Origin: Kocuria turfanensis | GTDB taxonomy: Bacteria > Actinomycetota > Actinomycetes > Actinomycetales > Micrococcaceae | DNA length: 64,000 bases | Direction of reading: 5' to 3' | NCBI RefSeq assembly: GCF_001580365.1 | Contig: NZ_CP014480.1 | Coordinates: 1,613,008 to 1,677,007 of the forward strand | Shown: one piece after another, positions 1-8,920 of the stretch | How the letters are laid out: every line of letters begins with the position of its first letter | How positions within the stretch are numbered: the stretch's first letter is position 1 | The notes under the pieces: model-generated | What the model was told of the DNA's origin: nothing | Seen by the model: only the letters and a program-made list of their open reading frames with translations | Databases searched by the model: none | Made by a program: the position numbers and the translations under genes

Positions 1-2
1 CC

Positions 3-284
3 TACGAGGCCGCCTCGGCCAAGCACCCGGACGTGGTGTTCGCCAAGGTGGACACCGAGGCCGAGCAGCGGCTGTCCGCCGCCGCCGGCATCAGCTCCAT
101 CCCGACCCTGATGGCCTTCCGCGAGGGCGTGCTCGTCTTCTCCCAGTCCGGCGCGCTGCCGGCCGCCGGACTCGAGCAGGTCATCACCGCGGTGCGGGAC
201 CTGGACATGACCCAGGTCCGCGCCCAGCTCGCCGCCCAGCGGTCCGCCGCCGGGACCACCGGCCGGCAGTCCGCGCAGGCCTGA
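3..284 (+). CDS. Thioredoxin family protein, C-terminal part (5' end outside window)
   Basis: The reading frame is open from the first bases and ends at 284. The visible part matches the second half of a thioredoxin fold: a strand VVFAKVD, then SIPTLMAF with the conserved cis-Pro loop (IPT), then FREG and a final amphipathic helix. The redox CxxC motif should lie upstream of the window and cannot be checked. An Ala/Gln-rich tail of about 25 residues follows the fold. The role as a cytoplasmic disulfide reductase or related protein is family knowledge. Confidence 0.85.
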   Translation, partial: YEAASAKHPDVVFAKVDTEAEQRLSAAAGISSIPTLMAFREGVLVFSQSGALPAAGLEQVITAVRDLDMTQVRAQLAAQRSAAGTTGRQSAQA

Positions 285-320
285 GCCGGACCGCACCGCG
301 ACCGGACCGACCCGGACCGC

Positions 321-402
321 CATCCGGGCCGTCATCCGGGCCGTCATCCGGGCCGACCCCGACCGCCGTCCAGGCCGTCATCGGGGCCGTCATCCGGGCC
401 GG
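321..402. repeat. 12-bp tandem repeats, two clusters
   Basis: Three head-to-tail copies of CATCCGGGCCGT (321-355, last copy one base short) and two more (379-402, one with CATCGGGG). They fill much of the 198-bp gap between the thioredoxin gene and the MBL-rhodanese gene. No long spacer structure is present, so this is not CRISPR. Function unknown. Confidence 0.75.
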
Positions 403-482
403 CACCCATACCGAGGCCGCGGCCCGCGCCGATACCGTGGAGGTGTCGGGGCCCGCGCCGCACGACACCAGGAGGAACCACC

Positions 483-1835
483 ATGGACATCACCGTCATC
501 GACACCCCCCAGCTCGGCGACCGCAGCTACCTCGTGCACGACGGCACGGTCGCTCTCGTGGTCGACGCCCAGCGCGACATCGACCGCGTCGAGGCCGAGG
601 CCGAGAAGGCCGGGGTGCGGGTCACCCACGTGGCCGAGACGCACATCCACAACGACTACATCACCGGCGGCTACGTCTACGCCCGGAAGCACGGAGCCGC
701 CTACCTCGTGAACGCCGCCGACGACGTCTCCTTCGAGCGCACCCCGATCACCGACGGCGAGACCGTCCGGGTCGGGGAGATGACTGTCAAGGCCGTGGCC
801 ACCCCCGGGCACACCCACCACCACCTCTCCTTCGTGGTGGAGCACGGGGACGAGCAGGCCGTGTTCTCCGGCGGCAGCGTCCTCTACGGCTCCGTGGGCC
901 GCACGGACCTGCTCGGCCGGGAGCACATGGTGGGCCTCACCCACGACCAGTACGCCTCGGCCCGGCGCCTGGCGCAGGAGGCCGAGGCCAAGGCCGCCCT
1001 GTACCCGACCCACGGTTTCGGCTCCTTCTGCTCCTCCGGGCCGGCCACCGGGGCCTCCGGGTCCACGATGGGCGAGCAGCTCGAGACGAACCACGTGTAC
1101 ACCGATCCCGACGAGGAGCACTTCGTCACGGAGCTGATCGCCAACCTCACCGCGTACCCGAACTACTACGTGCACATGGGCCCCGCCAACGCCGCCGGAC
1201 CGTCCGCCCCCGACCTGTCCGTGCCGGAGTCCCTGGCGCCGGAGGAGCTCCGGGCGCGCCTGGAGGCCGGCGAGTGGGTCGTGGACCTGCGCCACCGCGT
1301 GGCGTACTCCGCCGGCCACCTCAAAGGCACGATCAGCTTCGAGTACGGCGACGGCTCCAGCTTCACCACCTTCCTGGGCTGGGTGTTCCCCTACGACCGG
1401 CAGCTGACCCTGGTGGGCTCCCGCGAGGACGTCGAGGACGCGATCCGCGACCTGTCCCGGATCGGCATCGACTCCCCCGACGCGGCGCTGGGCGAGGACC
1501 CGCGGCAGCTCGCCCCCGGGGCGACCGTGTCCTCCTACCCGCGGGTGGGCTGGAAGGACGTGCTCGCCGACCGCCCGGCCGACGAGCCGATCCTGGACGT
1601 GCGCCGCGCGGACGAGTACGAGGACTCGCACATCCCGGGCGCGGTCAACATCCCGCTGCACGAGCTGCTGACACGCATGGACGAGCTGCCCGCGGGGAGG
1701 CTGTGGGTGCACTGCGGCTCCGGCTACCGCTCCGGGGTGGCCGCCTCCCTGCTGGAGCGCGCCGGCAGGGACGCCGTGCACATCGACGCGATGTTCGCCG
1801 AGGCCGAGGAGTCCGGCGTCCCGCTCGAGCGCTGA
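483..1835 (+). CDS. MBL-fold hydrolase fused to two rhodanese domains (persulfide dioxygenase-like)
   Basis: A 450-residue protein. Residues 1-240 form a metallo-beta-lactamase domain of the ETHE1/persulfide dioxygenase type, with metal ligands in ETHIHND (His54, His56, Asp58) and GHTHHH near residue 110. Two rhodanese modules follow. The first, from about residue 255, has no catalytic Cys. The second carries the active loop CGSGYRS near residue 410. Such fusions oxidise glutathione or low-molecular-weight persulfides and move sulfane sulfur; the exact thiol is not visible. The ATG has a strong AGGAGG about 8 bp upstream. A strong hairpin terminator follows, so it is probably monocistronic. 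Confidence 0.9.
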   Translation: MDITVIDTPQLGDRSYLVHDGTVALVVDAQRDIDRVEAEAEKAGVRVTHVAETHIHNDYITGGYVYARKHGAAYLVNAADDVSFERTPITDGETVRVGEMTVKAVATPGHTHHHLSFVVEHGDEQAVFSGGSVLYGSVGRTDLLGREHMVGLTHDQYASARRLAQEAEAKAALYPTHGFGSFCSSGPATGASGSTMGEQLETNHVYTDPDEEHFVTELIANLTAYPNYYVHMGPANAAGPSAPDLSVPESLAPEELRARLEAGEWVVDLRHRVAYSAGHLKGTISFEYGDGSSFTTFLGWVFPYDRQLTLVGSREDVEDAIRDLSRIGIDSPDAALGEDPRQLAPGATVSSYPRVGWKDVLADRPADEPILDVRRADEYEDSHIPGAVNIPLHELLTRMDELPAGRLWVHCGSGYRSGVAASLLERAGRDAVHIDAMFAEAEESGVPLER

Positions 1836-1877
1836 CCGGGCCGGGGACCGGGGGTGCGCGCCCGGTCCCCGGCCCGG
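1836..1877 (+). terminator. Intrinsic terminator after MBL-rhodanese gene
   Basis: A 17-bp perfect inverted repeat (1836-1852 and 1861-1877) with an 8-nt loop lies directly after the stop codon. There is no T tract, which is common in high-GC actinobacteria. Confidence 0.75.
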
Positions 1878-1906
1878 CCCACCGTCGCCGGTCATCCGCC
1901 GCCTGC

Positions 1907-1934
1907 ACTCCGCTGTCTGAACTCGGCTGTCTGA
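1907..1934. repeat. Imperfect 14-bp tandem duplication
   Basis: ACTCCGCTGTCTGA is followed immediately by ACTCGGCTGTCTGA (13 of 14 identical), in the gap before the nickel/cobalt transporter gene. It could be a slippage product; no function is evident. Confidence 0.6.
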
Positions 1935-2045
1935 ATCCGGACGCCTGTACTCGGCCGCCGGATCTCCGCAGCCTGCCTTCCAGCAGCGCCCCTCCGCCAC
2001 CGGGTCGAGCACCCCGACGCCCCACCGCCCCGTGAAAGGCCTCCC

Positions 2046-3128
2046 GTGAGCTCCACCCGCACCTCGCACCCGTTCCGCGCCGCCCGCCCGTCCCGCGCCG
2101 GGCGGCGGGCCGTGCCGGCGATCGGCGCCGCCGTCGTCCTCCTGCACCTCGTCGGCGGGGGCGCCCTGCTGGGCCTGACGGCGGGCTCCGAGCCCGGCGG
2201 GGACGGGCTGTTCGTGGGGCTCGCTCTGAGCGCCTACGCCCTCGGGGTCCGGCACGCGTTCGACGCCGACCACATCGCCGCGATCGACAACGCCACCCGG
2301 GTCCTCATGGCCCGTGGCCGGGAGTCCACGGCCACCGGCTTCTGGTTCGCGCTGGGCCACTCGTCGGTGGTCCTGCTGTCCGTGCTGCTGCTGGCGCTGG
2401 GCCTCGATATGTTCGCCGGCGGGCTCGCGGACGAGGGCTCCGCGCTGCGCCGGGCCGCGGGCCTCTGGGGCGGCACCGTCTCCGGGCTGTTCCTGCTCAC
2501 CGCGGGGTTCCTCAACCTGGCCGTGCTGCTGCGCCTGCGCCGCGCCCGCGGCTGGGCCCGGGCCGGCGCCCTGGACCCCGCGGAGCTGGACGCCCACCTC
2601 GACGGGCGCGGCGTGCTGCACCGCCTGCTGCACCCCGTGACCCGCGTGGTCGACCGGCCGGCGCGGATGTACCCGGTCGGCTTCCTCTTCGGGCTCGGCC
2701 TCGACACCGCCGCCTCGATCGGCCTGTTCGTCATGGCGGGCGGGCTCGCCCCGGACCTGCCGTGGTACGCCGTGCTGGTCCTGCCGGTGCTCTTCACCGC
2801 GGGCATGACCCTGTTCGACAGCGCCGACGGCATCCTCATGCACCGGGTCTACGGGTGGGCCGGCGTGGACCCCCACCGCAAGCTGGACTACAACCTCACG
2901 GTCACCACCGTCTCGGTCGCCATCGCCTTCGTCATCGGCGGCACCAGCCTGCTGTCCGTGCTCGCGGAGCTCCTGCAGCCGGCCGGCGGACCGCTGGCCG
3001 CGGTCACCGCCGTGGACCTGAACTTCCTCGGCGTCAGCGTGCTCGCCTTCTTCGTCCTCTCCTGGCTCGCGGCCCGCCTGGTGGAGCGGGTGCGGCGCGA
3101 CGGCGACCCGCTGCCCGTGCGAGGCTGA
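2046..3128 (+). CDS. NiCoT-family nickel/cobalt permease
   Basis: A 360-residue polytopic membrane protein. It shows the NiCoT signatures in order: RHAFDADHIAAIDN (the HX4DH metal motif in helix II), LGHSSVV, GFLFGLGLDTAAS and a GMTLFDSADG-like block. About eight hydrophobic segments are visible. These permeases import Ni2+ and/or Co2+ for enzymes such as urease or for B12; the metal cannot be told from sequence. The GTG start is chosen because the preceding bases are rich in G (AAAGGC) and the N-terminus matches relatives. The phosphoesterase gene begins 4 bp after its stop, suggesting co-transcription. Confidence 0.93.
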   Translation: MSSTRTSHPFRAARPSRAGRRAVPAIGAAVVLLHLVGGGALLGLTAGSEPGGDGLFVGLALSAYALGVRHAFDADHIAAIDNATRVLMARGRESTATGFWFALGHSSVVLLSVLLLALGLDMFAGGLADEGSALRRAAGLWGGTVSGLFLLTAGFLNLAVLLRLRRARGWARAGALDPAELDAHLDGRGVLHRLLHPVTRVVDRPARMYPVGFLFGLGLDTAASIGLFVMAGGLAPDLPWYAVLVLPVLFTAGMTLFDSADGILMHRVYGWAGVDPHRKLDYNLTVTTVSVAIAFVIGGTSLLSVLAELLQPAGGPLAAVTAVDLNFLGVSVLAFFVLSWLAARLVERVRRDGDPLPVRG

Positions 3129-3132
3129 GCGC

Positions 3133-3636
3133 ATGGTGAAACTCCTGCTGCTCGCCGACACGCACGTCCCCAAGCGGGCCCGCGACCTGCCGGAACCGGT
3201 GTGGCGGGCGGTCGACCAGGCCGACGTGGTCCTGCACGCGGGCGACTGGGTCGACCTCGCCACGTTCGAGCGGCTCCAGGAGCGGGCCGCGCGGCTGGTG
3301 GGGGTGTGGGGCAACAACGACGGCCCCGAGCTGCGCGAGCGGATGCCGGAGGTGGCCCGCGAGACGATCGGGGGCGTGCGCCTCGGCATGGTCCACGAGA
3401 CCGGGGCCGCGGCCGGGCGGGAGGCCCGCATGGACCGGACCCATCCCGGCCTCGACGTCCTGGTCTTCGGCCACAGCCACATCCCGTGGGACAGCACGAC
3501 CCCCCAGGGGCTGCGGCTGCTCAACCCCGGCTCCCCCACCGACCGGCGGCGGCAGCCGTACTGCACCTACGTCACGGCCGTCGCCGCCGGCGGCCGGCTC
3601 ACCGACGTGGAGCTCCTCCGTCTCCCCCGGCGCTGA
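3133..3636 (+). CDS. YfcE/MJ0936-type metallophosphoesterase
   Basis: A 167-residue single-domain calcineurin-like phosphoesterase. All metal-binding motifs are present: ADTH near the N-terminus, HAGDW, GNND and GHSHIP, followed by NPGSPT, typical of the YfcE/MJ0936 subgroup of small cytoplasmic phosphodiesterases. The physiological substrate is unknown. It starts 4 bp after the NiCoT permease gene, and its last 38 bases overlap the 3' end of the convergent membrane-protein gene. Confidence 0.9.
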   Translation: MVKLLLLADTHVPKRARDLPEPVWRAVDQADVVLHAGDWVDLATFERLQERAARLVGVWGNNDGPELRERMPEVARETIGGVRLGMVHETGAAAGREARMDRTHPGLDVLVFGHSHIPWDSTTPQGLRLLNPGSPTDRRRQPYCTYVTAVAAGGRLTDVELLRLPRR

Positions 3637-4198
3637 GCGCCCGCAGCCCGTAGTAGCGCCGGCCCACCACGGTCCCGTTGACCCGGATCACGGCCCACAC
3701 CAGCACCAGGAGCAGCGCCACGACCACGACGGGCGCCGGCACGAAGATCGCCCAGACCACCAGCGCCATGCCGGGCACGGCGAGCGCGATCGGCCAGGCG
3801 TACTGCACCATCTCCACCGCCATGTAGTCCTGCATCTCCCGCAGCACCGGGTCCTGCGGGATCGCGCCCCGGCGCACCGACATCCGCAGTCCCTTGCTCG
3901 CCCGGGCGCGGGCGTCCATCAGGTCGTTGCGGGGGGCGTCGTCGGCGCGGGTCAGGGACAGGACGATGCCGCTGAGCAGCAGGGCCGCGCCACCGGCCAT
4001 GAGCCCCCACTGCGCCGGGCCGAGCGGGCCGTCCGCACCGAGCAGCAGCGCCGCGGCGATGCCGCCCAGCAGGCCGACGACCAGGCTGAGCACCGCGGCC
4101 AGGACGATCCGCCGCGCCCAGATCGCATCGAGCTCCCCGAGCCGCGGGATCTGCACGTGCGGGTGGTCGGCTCCGCTGAGCCGGATCTCCTCGTCCAT
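3599..4198 (-). CDS. Four-helix integral membrane protein of unknown function
   Basis: A 199-residue protein. A charged N-terminus of about 25 residues is followed by hydrophobic helices around residues 30-55, 60-80, 135-160 and 160-180. A basic cytoplasmic stretch (RARASKGLRMSVRRG) lies between the two helix pairs. No known domain is recognised. The ATG at 4198 (MDEEIRLS) is preferred over much longer upstream extensions, which run through a terminator and lose coding character. It converges with the phosphoesterase gene. Confidence 0.7.
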   Translation of the reverse strand: MDEEIRLSGADHPHVQIPRLGELDAIWARRIVLAAVLSLVVGLLGGIAAALLLGADGPLGPAQWGLMAGGAALLLSGIVLSLTRADDAPRNDLMDARARASKGLRMSVRRGAIPQDPVLREMQDYMAVEMVQYAWPIALAVPGMALVVWAIFVPAPVVVVALLLVLVWAVIRVNGTVVGRRYYGLRALSAGGDGGAPRR

Positions 4199-4362
4199 GG
4201 CCGTACCGTCCTCTCGTCGTCGGTGGTCTCGGTTCGGACGCCTCCATTGTCCCGCGCCGGGGACTCCGGGGCCCGCCCCGGCACCGCCCGGAGTCCGGCC
4301 CGGCACGACCCCGGGCACCGACGCGGGGTCACCCCGGGCGCGCAACGCCACGGCCCCGGCGA

Positions 4363-4413
4363 CGACGCCACCCCCTGGTCCCGGCAGGCTGCCGGGACCA
4401 GGGGGTGGCGTCG
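4363..4413. terminator. Perfect 25-bp inverted repeat, probable terminator
   Basis: Positions 4363-4387 and 4389-4413 are exact reverse complements around a single G. This extremely stable hairpin lies just past the stop of the leftward DUF1540 gene and upstream of the leftward membrane-protein gene. Confidence 0.8.
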
Positions 4414-4425
4414 GGGCGGACGGGC

Positions 4426-4722
4426 TCAGGCCGCCTGGTAGGTGAGGCAGTCGGCCTCGTCCGCGCCGGCTCCGATCTTCACGTCGTGGGCGGTGCACAT
4501 CAGGTGGGAGTTGTGCACGCACTCGGCCCGCTGGCAGGCCCCGACCTCGGCGTGGATCGTGGGCAGACCGCCCTCCTTGCCCAGCGGGATGAAGGTGCCG
4601 CAGTGGGCGTGGCCGGAGGACCCGGTCACGGTGATGGCGTGGGCCGTGCACTCGTGGTCGTGGTTGTACGAGCACTGCCCCACGCTGCAGTCGGAGACGG
4701 GAACGAACTCGGTGGTGGCCAT
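4426..4722 (-). CDS. DUF1540 Cys-rich protein
   Basis: A 98-residue protein with two copies of a Cys/His-rich unit of the DUF1540 type: DCSVGQCSYNHDHECTAHAI with C.TF, and GACQRAECVHNSHLMCTAHDV followed by a Cys near the C-terminus. The pattern C-x4-C-x7-C-x-AH suggests metal binding. The function of this family is unknown; it is usually small and cytoplasmic. The ATG has an AGGAGG about 7 bp upstream (4730-4735). The perfect hairpin at 4363-4413 terminates it. Confidence 0.85.
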   Translation of the reverse strand: MATTEFVPVSDCSVGQCSYNHDHECTAHAITVTGSSGHAHCGTFIPLGKEGGLPTIHAEVGACQRAECVHNSHLMCTAHDVKIGAGADEADCLTYQAA

Positions 4723-4974
4723 GGCTGATCCTCCTGGGGATGTCCACGAGACCGGGCCGGTGGCGGCGGCCTCTTCGTCCTCCCAGGATGCGCCGCATCG
4801 GCGGCCCTGGATAGCACATCTTTTCGTGCCCGATTCCCGGCGGCCCGGGCCAGGTGCCCGCGCCGGGACGCCCGGGGCACAATGGCGGGGACCGCACCAT
4901 GGCGAGGGCACCGGGCCCGCGACGGAGGCCACGGGCGCAGAAGGCCCCCGCAGGGGGCGGAGGAGGACCGTCCC

Positions 4975-5757
4975 ATGCACGTCCTGACCGAACTGGGCGC
5001 GGCGCTGGCCGCCGGGTCGGTGGAGGTCGTCGACCTCACCACCCCGCTGACGCCGGAGACCCCGATCCTGCAGCTGCCCGCGCCCTTCGCCAACACCGTG
5101 GGCCTGTCCATGACCCCCGTGAGCGCCTTCGACGACGCCGGGCCGGGCTGGGCGTGGAACGACCTGCGGCTGGGCGAGCACGCCGGCACGCACCTGGACG
5201 CCCCCTCCCACTGGATCACGGGCCGGCACGGGAGGTCGGTGGACCGGATCGAGCCGGCCCGGCTCGTCGGGCCCGCCGCGGTGGTGGACTTCACCGCCGA
5301 GGCCGCGGCGGACGCCGACGCCCTGCTCGAGCTCGAGCACCTGGAGCGGTGGGAGGCCGAGCACGGACGGTTCCCGCAGAACTGCTGGGTGCTGCTGCGC
5401 ACCGGCTGGTCCGCGCGCGGGGAGGATCCCGCGCGGTTCCTCAACGCCGACGAGCACGGCCTGCACGCGCCGGGGCCCTCCGTGGCGGCCGCGCAGTGGC
5501 TGGCCGCGCACCCGCACGTGAGCGGGTTCGGGGTGGAGACCGTCGGCATCGACGCCGGCGTCGCGGGCGGCTTCGACCCGCCCTTCCCCGCCCACCACCA
5601 CCTGCTCGGCGCCGACAAGTACGGGCTGACGTCGCTGCGCGGCCTCGACCGGCTGCCGGTCCTCGGCGCCCAGCTGGTCGTGGCCCCGCTGCCGGTGGTG
5701 GGCGGCACCGGCAGCCCGGCCCGCGTGCTCGCCCTCGTCGAGCGGGCCGGGGCGTGA
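4975..5757 (+). CDS. Cyclase family protein (kynurenine formamidase-like metal hydrolase)
   Basis: A 260-residue protein of the PF04199 cyclase/formamidase family. The diagnostic metal motif GEHAGTHLDAPSHW is at about residues 64-77, and a second conserved region, GVETVGIDAG, near residue 185. The family hydrolyses N-formylkynurenine, isatin or related cyclic amides; the substrate here is unknown. An AGGAGG lies 8-9 bp before the ATG. Its stop overlaps the GTG start of the next gene (GTGA), so the hydrolase and the ThDP enzyme are translationally coupled and probably act in one catabolic pathway. Confidence 0.88.
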   Translation: MHVLTELGAALAAGSVEVVDLTTPLTPETPILQLPAPFANTVGLSMTPVSAFDDAGPGWAWNDLRLGEHAGTHLDAPSHWITGRHGRSVDRIEPARLVGPAAVVDFTAEAAADADALLELEHLERWEAEHGRFPQNCWVLLRTGWSARGEDPARFLNADEHGLHAPGPSVAAAQWLAAHPHVSGFGVETVGIDAGVAGGFDPPFPAHHHLLGADKYGLTSLRGLDRLPVLGAQLVVAPLPVVGGTGSPARVLALVERAGA

Positions 5758-7421
5758 CCGGCACCGTCGCCGAGCTCGTGGGCCGCACGCTCGCGCAGCT
5801 GGGGGCCGGCCACGTGTTCGGTGTGGTCGGCAGCGGCAACTTCCACCTGACCAACGCGCTGATCGCGGCGGGCGTGCCCTACACCGCGGCCCGGCACGAG
5901 GGCGGGGCCGCGACCATGGCCGACGCCTGGGCCCGCACCAGCGGGCGCGTCGCGGTGCTGACCACCCACCAGGGCTGCGGGCTGACCAACGCCGTGACCG
6001 GGATCGGGGAGGCCGCGAAGTCCCGCACGCCGCTGATCGTGCTCACCGCCGACGCCCAGGCCGCGGCCGTGCACTCGAACTTCCGGGTCGACCAGGACGG
6101 CCTGGCCCGGTCCGTGGGTGCGGTGGCCGAACGGGTGCACTCCCCCGCGAGCGCCGTGGCCGACGTCGTCCGGGCCTTCCGCCGCGCCCGCAACGACCGC
6201 CGCACCGTGGTGCTCAGCGTGCCCCTCGACGTCCAGGCCGCCGCCGCCACGGAGACCTCCGGGGCGCCCGGGGTCCCGCCCGCGCCGCGGGTGCGCCCGC
6301 ACGGCGACGACGCCGGCCGGCTCGCCGCGCTGCTGGCCGCCGCCCGGCGGCCGGTGTTCGTGGCCGGCCGCGGGGCGCGCGGGGCGCGGGCCGAGCTGGC
6401 CGCCCTGGCCGAGCGCAGGGGCGCGCTGCTGGCGACCTCCGCGGTCGCCAAGGGCCTGTTCGCCGGCGAGGAGTTCGACCTCGGCATCTCCGGCGGCTTC
6501 TCCACGCCGCTGGCCGCGGAGCTGATCGGCGCGGCCGACCTCGTGGTGGGCTGGGGCTGCGCCCTGAACATGTGGACCACCCGGCACGGGCGGCTCATCG
6601 GCCCGGAGGCCGCCGTGGTGCAGGTCGACCTCGAGGAGGCCGCGCTGGGCGCGCACCGGCCCGTGGACCGCCCGCTGGCGCTCGGGGTCGTGGGCGACTG
6701 CGCGCAGACCGCCCGCGACGTCCTGGCCGCGCTGGAGGGCGCGCCCACGGCGTCGTCCTGGCGCACCCCGGAGCTGGCGGCGCGGATCGCCCGGGAGGGG
6801 CGCTGGCAGGACGTGCCGTTCGAGGACCTCTCCACGGGCGAGCGGATCGACCCGCGGGTGCTCTCCCGCGAGCTGGACGCGCTGCTGCCCGCCGAGCGGG
6901 TCGTGGCGGTCGACAGCGGCAACTTCATGGGCTACCCCAGCCAGTACCTCTCCGTGCCGGACGAGCGCGGGTTCTGCTTCACCCAGGCCTTCCAGTCGGT
7001 GGGCCTGGGCCTGGCCACCGCGATCGGCGCGGCCCTGGCGCAGCCCCACCGGCTGCCCGTGCTGGGCACCGGGGACGGCGGCTTCCTCATGGGCGTCGCG
7101 GAGCTCGAGACGGCGGTGCGGCTGGGCCTGCCGCTGGTCTGCGTGGTCTACGACGACGCCGCCTACGGCGCCGAGGTGCACCACTTCGCCGGTCCGGGCG
7201 CCGACGCCGTCCCCCTGGACACCGTCGTGTTCCCCGACGTGGACATCGCCGCGGTCGGCCGCGGCTTCGGCGCCGAGGGCGTGGTGGTGCGCACGGTCGA
7301 GGACCTCGCCGCCGTGCGCGCCTGGGCGGACGGGCCCCGGGACCGCCCGCTGGTGGTCGACGCGAAGATCGCCTCCGACGGCGGGGCGTGGTGGCTGGCC
7401 GAGGCCTTCCGGGGCCACTGA
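5754..7421 (+). CDS. Thiamine-diphosphate-dependent enzyme, acetolactate-synthase-like
   Basis: A 555-residue protein with the three-domain layout of ThDP decarboxylases/carboligases. The N-terminal PYR domain holds the conserved catalytic Glu in RHEGGAATMADAWAR. A central domain follows. The C-terminal PP domain has GDGGF and then DDAAYG about 27 residues later, where Asp replaces the usual Asn of the GDG-N motif. That substitution is seen in some relatives. It is not a clear IlvB because no small-subunit gene is near. The GTG start overlaps the cyclase stop, implying joint function. Substrate unknown; a 2-keto acid or cyclic diketone is possible. Confidence 0.85.
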   Translation: MTGTVAELVGRTLAQLGAGHVFGVVGSGNFHLTNALIAAGVPYTAARHEGGAATMADAWARTSGRVAVLTTHQGCGLTNAVTGIGEAAKSRTPLIVLTADAQAAAVHSNFRVDQDGLARSVGAVAERVHSPASAVADVVRAFRRARNDRRTVVLSVPLDVQAAAATETSGAPGVPPAPRVRPHGDDAGRLAALLAAARRPVFVAGRGARGARAELAALAERRGALLATSAVAKGLFAGEEFDLGISGGFSTPLAAELIGAADLVVGWGCALNMWTTRHGRLIGPEAAVVQVDLEEAALGAHRPVDRPLALGVVGDCAQTARDVLAALEGAPTASSWRTPELAARIAREGRWQDVPFEDLSTGERIDPRVLSRELDALLPAERVVAVDSGNFMGYPSQYLSVPDERGFCFTQAFQSVGLGLATAIGAALAQPHRLPVLGTGDGGFLMGVAELETAVRLGLPLVCVVYDDAAYGAEVHHFAGPGADAVPLDTVVFPDVDIAAVGRGFGAEGVVVRTVEDLAAVRAWADGPRDRPLVVDAKIASDGGAWWLAEAFRGH

Positions 7422-7426
7422 GCCCA

Positions 7427-7455
7427 CCGGGGGCCGCGCCGGGCGCGGCCCCCGG
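7427..7455. terminator. Bidirectional terminator between convergent genes
   Basis: A 14-bp perfect stem (7427-7440 and 7442-7455) with a minimal loop fills the gap between the ThDP enzyme gene and the convergent CNNM/CBS gene. Confidence 0.8.
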
Positions 7456-8790
7456 TCAGGACGGCCCGCCGGCCGGCGCGCCGCCCGGCAGCCGGGTGAT
7501 CCGGACCCGCTCCACCCGGCTGCGGTCCACGGCCAGGACCTCGAGGCGGTACCCGTCCACCTGCACGGCGTCGCCCGGGCGCGCCACCCGGCCCAGGCGG
7601 TCCATGACGAACCCGCCCACGGTCTCGTAGTGCCCCTCCGGGATGGTGAGGCCCGTCTCCTCCGGCACCTCCTGGATGATGAGCCCGCCGTCGACCAGCA
7701 CGGCCTCGCCCGAGCGCAGCACCGTGTCCTCGTGCTCCCGCAGCCCGGCGTCGAACTCGTCGTAGATCTCGCCCACGAGCTCCTCGACGAGGTCCTCCAG
7801 GGTCACGATGCCCGCGGTGCCGCCGTACTCGTCGACCACGAGACCGATGTGCTGCCCGTTCTTGCGCATGGCCTGGAGGGTGCGCAGCACGTGGTTGGTC
7901 TCAGGCAGGAAGGGGATGGGCCGCACCACGTCCCGCAGGGTGCGGGGCGGGGCCTCGATCACGCCGTCGCCGTCGGCGTCGGCCTGCACGAGGTCGCGGA
8001 TGTGCACGAAGCCGAGCACGTCGTCCACGGTGGCGCCCGTGACCGGGTAGCGGGAGTGCGGCAGGGCCAGCGCCGTGCGGTACGCCTCGGTGATGGACAG
8101 GGTGCCGTCGAGGAACTGCACGTCGGGGCGGGGCCGCATCACCTCGGCCAGGCGCCGCTCCCCGGCCTCGAAGACGTCCGTGAGGATCGACCGGGAGACG
8201 GGCCCGATGCCGCGGGTGTCCACCACCAGCTCACGGATCTCCTCCGCCGAGACCTCCTCCGTGACGGCGTGCGGGTCCCCGCCGACCAGCCGCACCACGA
8301 GGTTGGTGGAGGCCGAGAGCAGCCAGATGACCGGGCGCATGAGCTTGGCGAACAGGTTCAGCGGCGGGGCCAGCAGCTGGGTGAAGCCCACCGAGCGCTG
8401 CATGGCCAGGCGCTTGGGCACGAGCTCCCCGAAGACCAGGGACAGGTAGGCGATCACCAGGGTCATCCCGATCAGCGCCGCCGTCCGCGCGGCGGACTGC
8501 GAGAGCCCGGCCCGCTCGATCAGCGGGGCGAGGTCCGGGGCGATGGTGGAGGCGCCGTAGGCCGAGGAGAAGAACCCGGCCACCGTCACGCCGATCTGCA
8601 CCGCCGAGAGGAACAGGTTGGGGTCGCGCACGAGCGCCGCGGTCCGGGCGCCCTTGCGCCCGGACCGCTCGATCCGGCGGATCTGGCTCTCGCGCAGGCT
8701 CACGATCGCCATCTCGGTGCCGGCGAAGACACCCCCGATCACCACGAACAGCAGGACCAGCAGCAGGTTGACCAGGGTGTCGGAGTCCAT
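7456..8790 (-). CDS. CNNM/CBS-domain membrane protein (HlyC/CorC family)
   Basis: A 444-residue protein. The N-terminal DUF21/CNNM transmembrane domain (residues 1-190, starting with a strongly hydrophobic helix and EMAIVSLRES) is followed by a CBS pair (about 210-330, with RYPVTG and GTAGIVTLEDLVEELVGEI) and a C-terminal CorC/HlyC domain (about 350-435). The family is linked to Mg2+ or Co2+ efflux and ion homeostasis; older names call it hemolysin without evidence here. ATG at 8790 is preferred over GTG at 8799. Confidence 0.9.
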   Translation of the reverse strand: MDSDTLVNLLLVLLFVVIGGVFAGTEMAIVSLRESQIRRIERSGRKGARTAALVRDPNLFLSAVQIGVTVAGFFSSAYGASTIAPDLAPLIERAGLSQSAARTAALIGMTLVIAYLSLVFGELVPKRLAMQRSVGFTQLLAPPLNLFAKLMRPVIWLLSASTNLVVRLVGGDPHAVTEEVSAEEIRELVVDTRGIGPVSRSILTDVFEAGERRLAEVMRPRPDVQFLDGTLSITEAYRTALALPHSRYPVTGATVDDVLGFVHIRDLVQADADGDGVIEAPPRTLRDVVRPIPFLPETNHVLRTLQAMRKNGQHIGLVVDEYGGTAGIVTLEDLVEELVGEIYDEFDAGLREHEDTVLRSGEAVLVDGGLIIQEVPEETGLTIPEGHYETVGGFVMDRLGRVARPGDAVQVDGYRLEVLAVDRSRVERVRITRLPGGAPAGGPS

Positions 8791-8920
8791 GCCGCCCACG
8801 GTACCGGCCGGCCGCGGGACGCCAGGAGATCACCGGCGCTTCACTCCGCGTCGGCCGCGCCGTCACCCGGCCCGGCTGGACTGGAGGGGCACCGTCCCCC
8901 GAACTCGAAGGAGCACCCCC

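Noticed and set aside
321..402. CRISPR array
   Set aside because: Units are 12 bp without unique spacers, and no cas gene lies in the window.
390..3566. 1058-residue antisense frame over the first host genes
   Set aside because: Covers three genes with clear catalytic motifs on the other strand.
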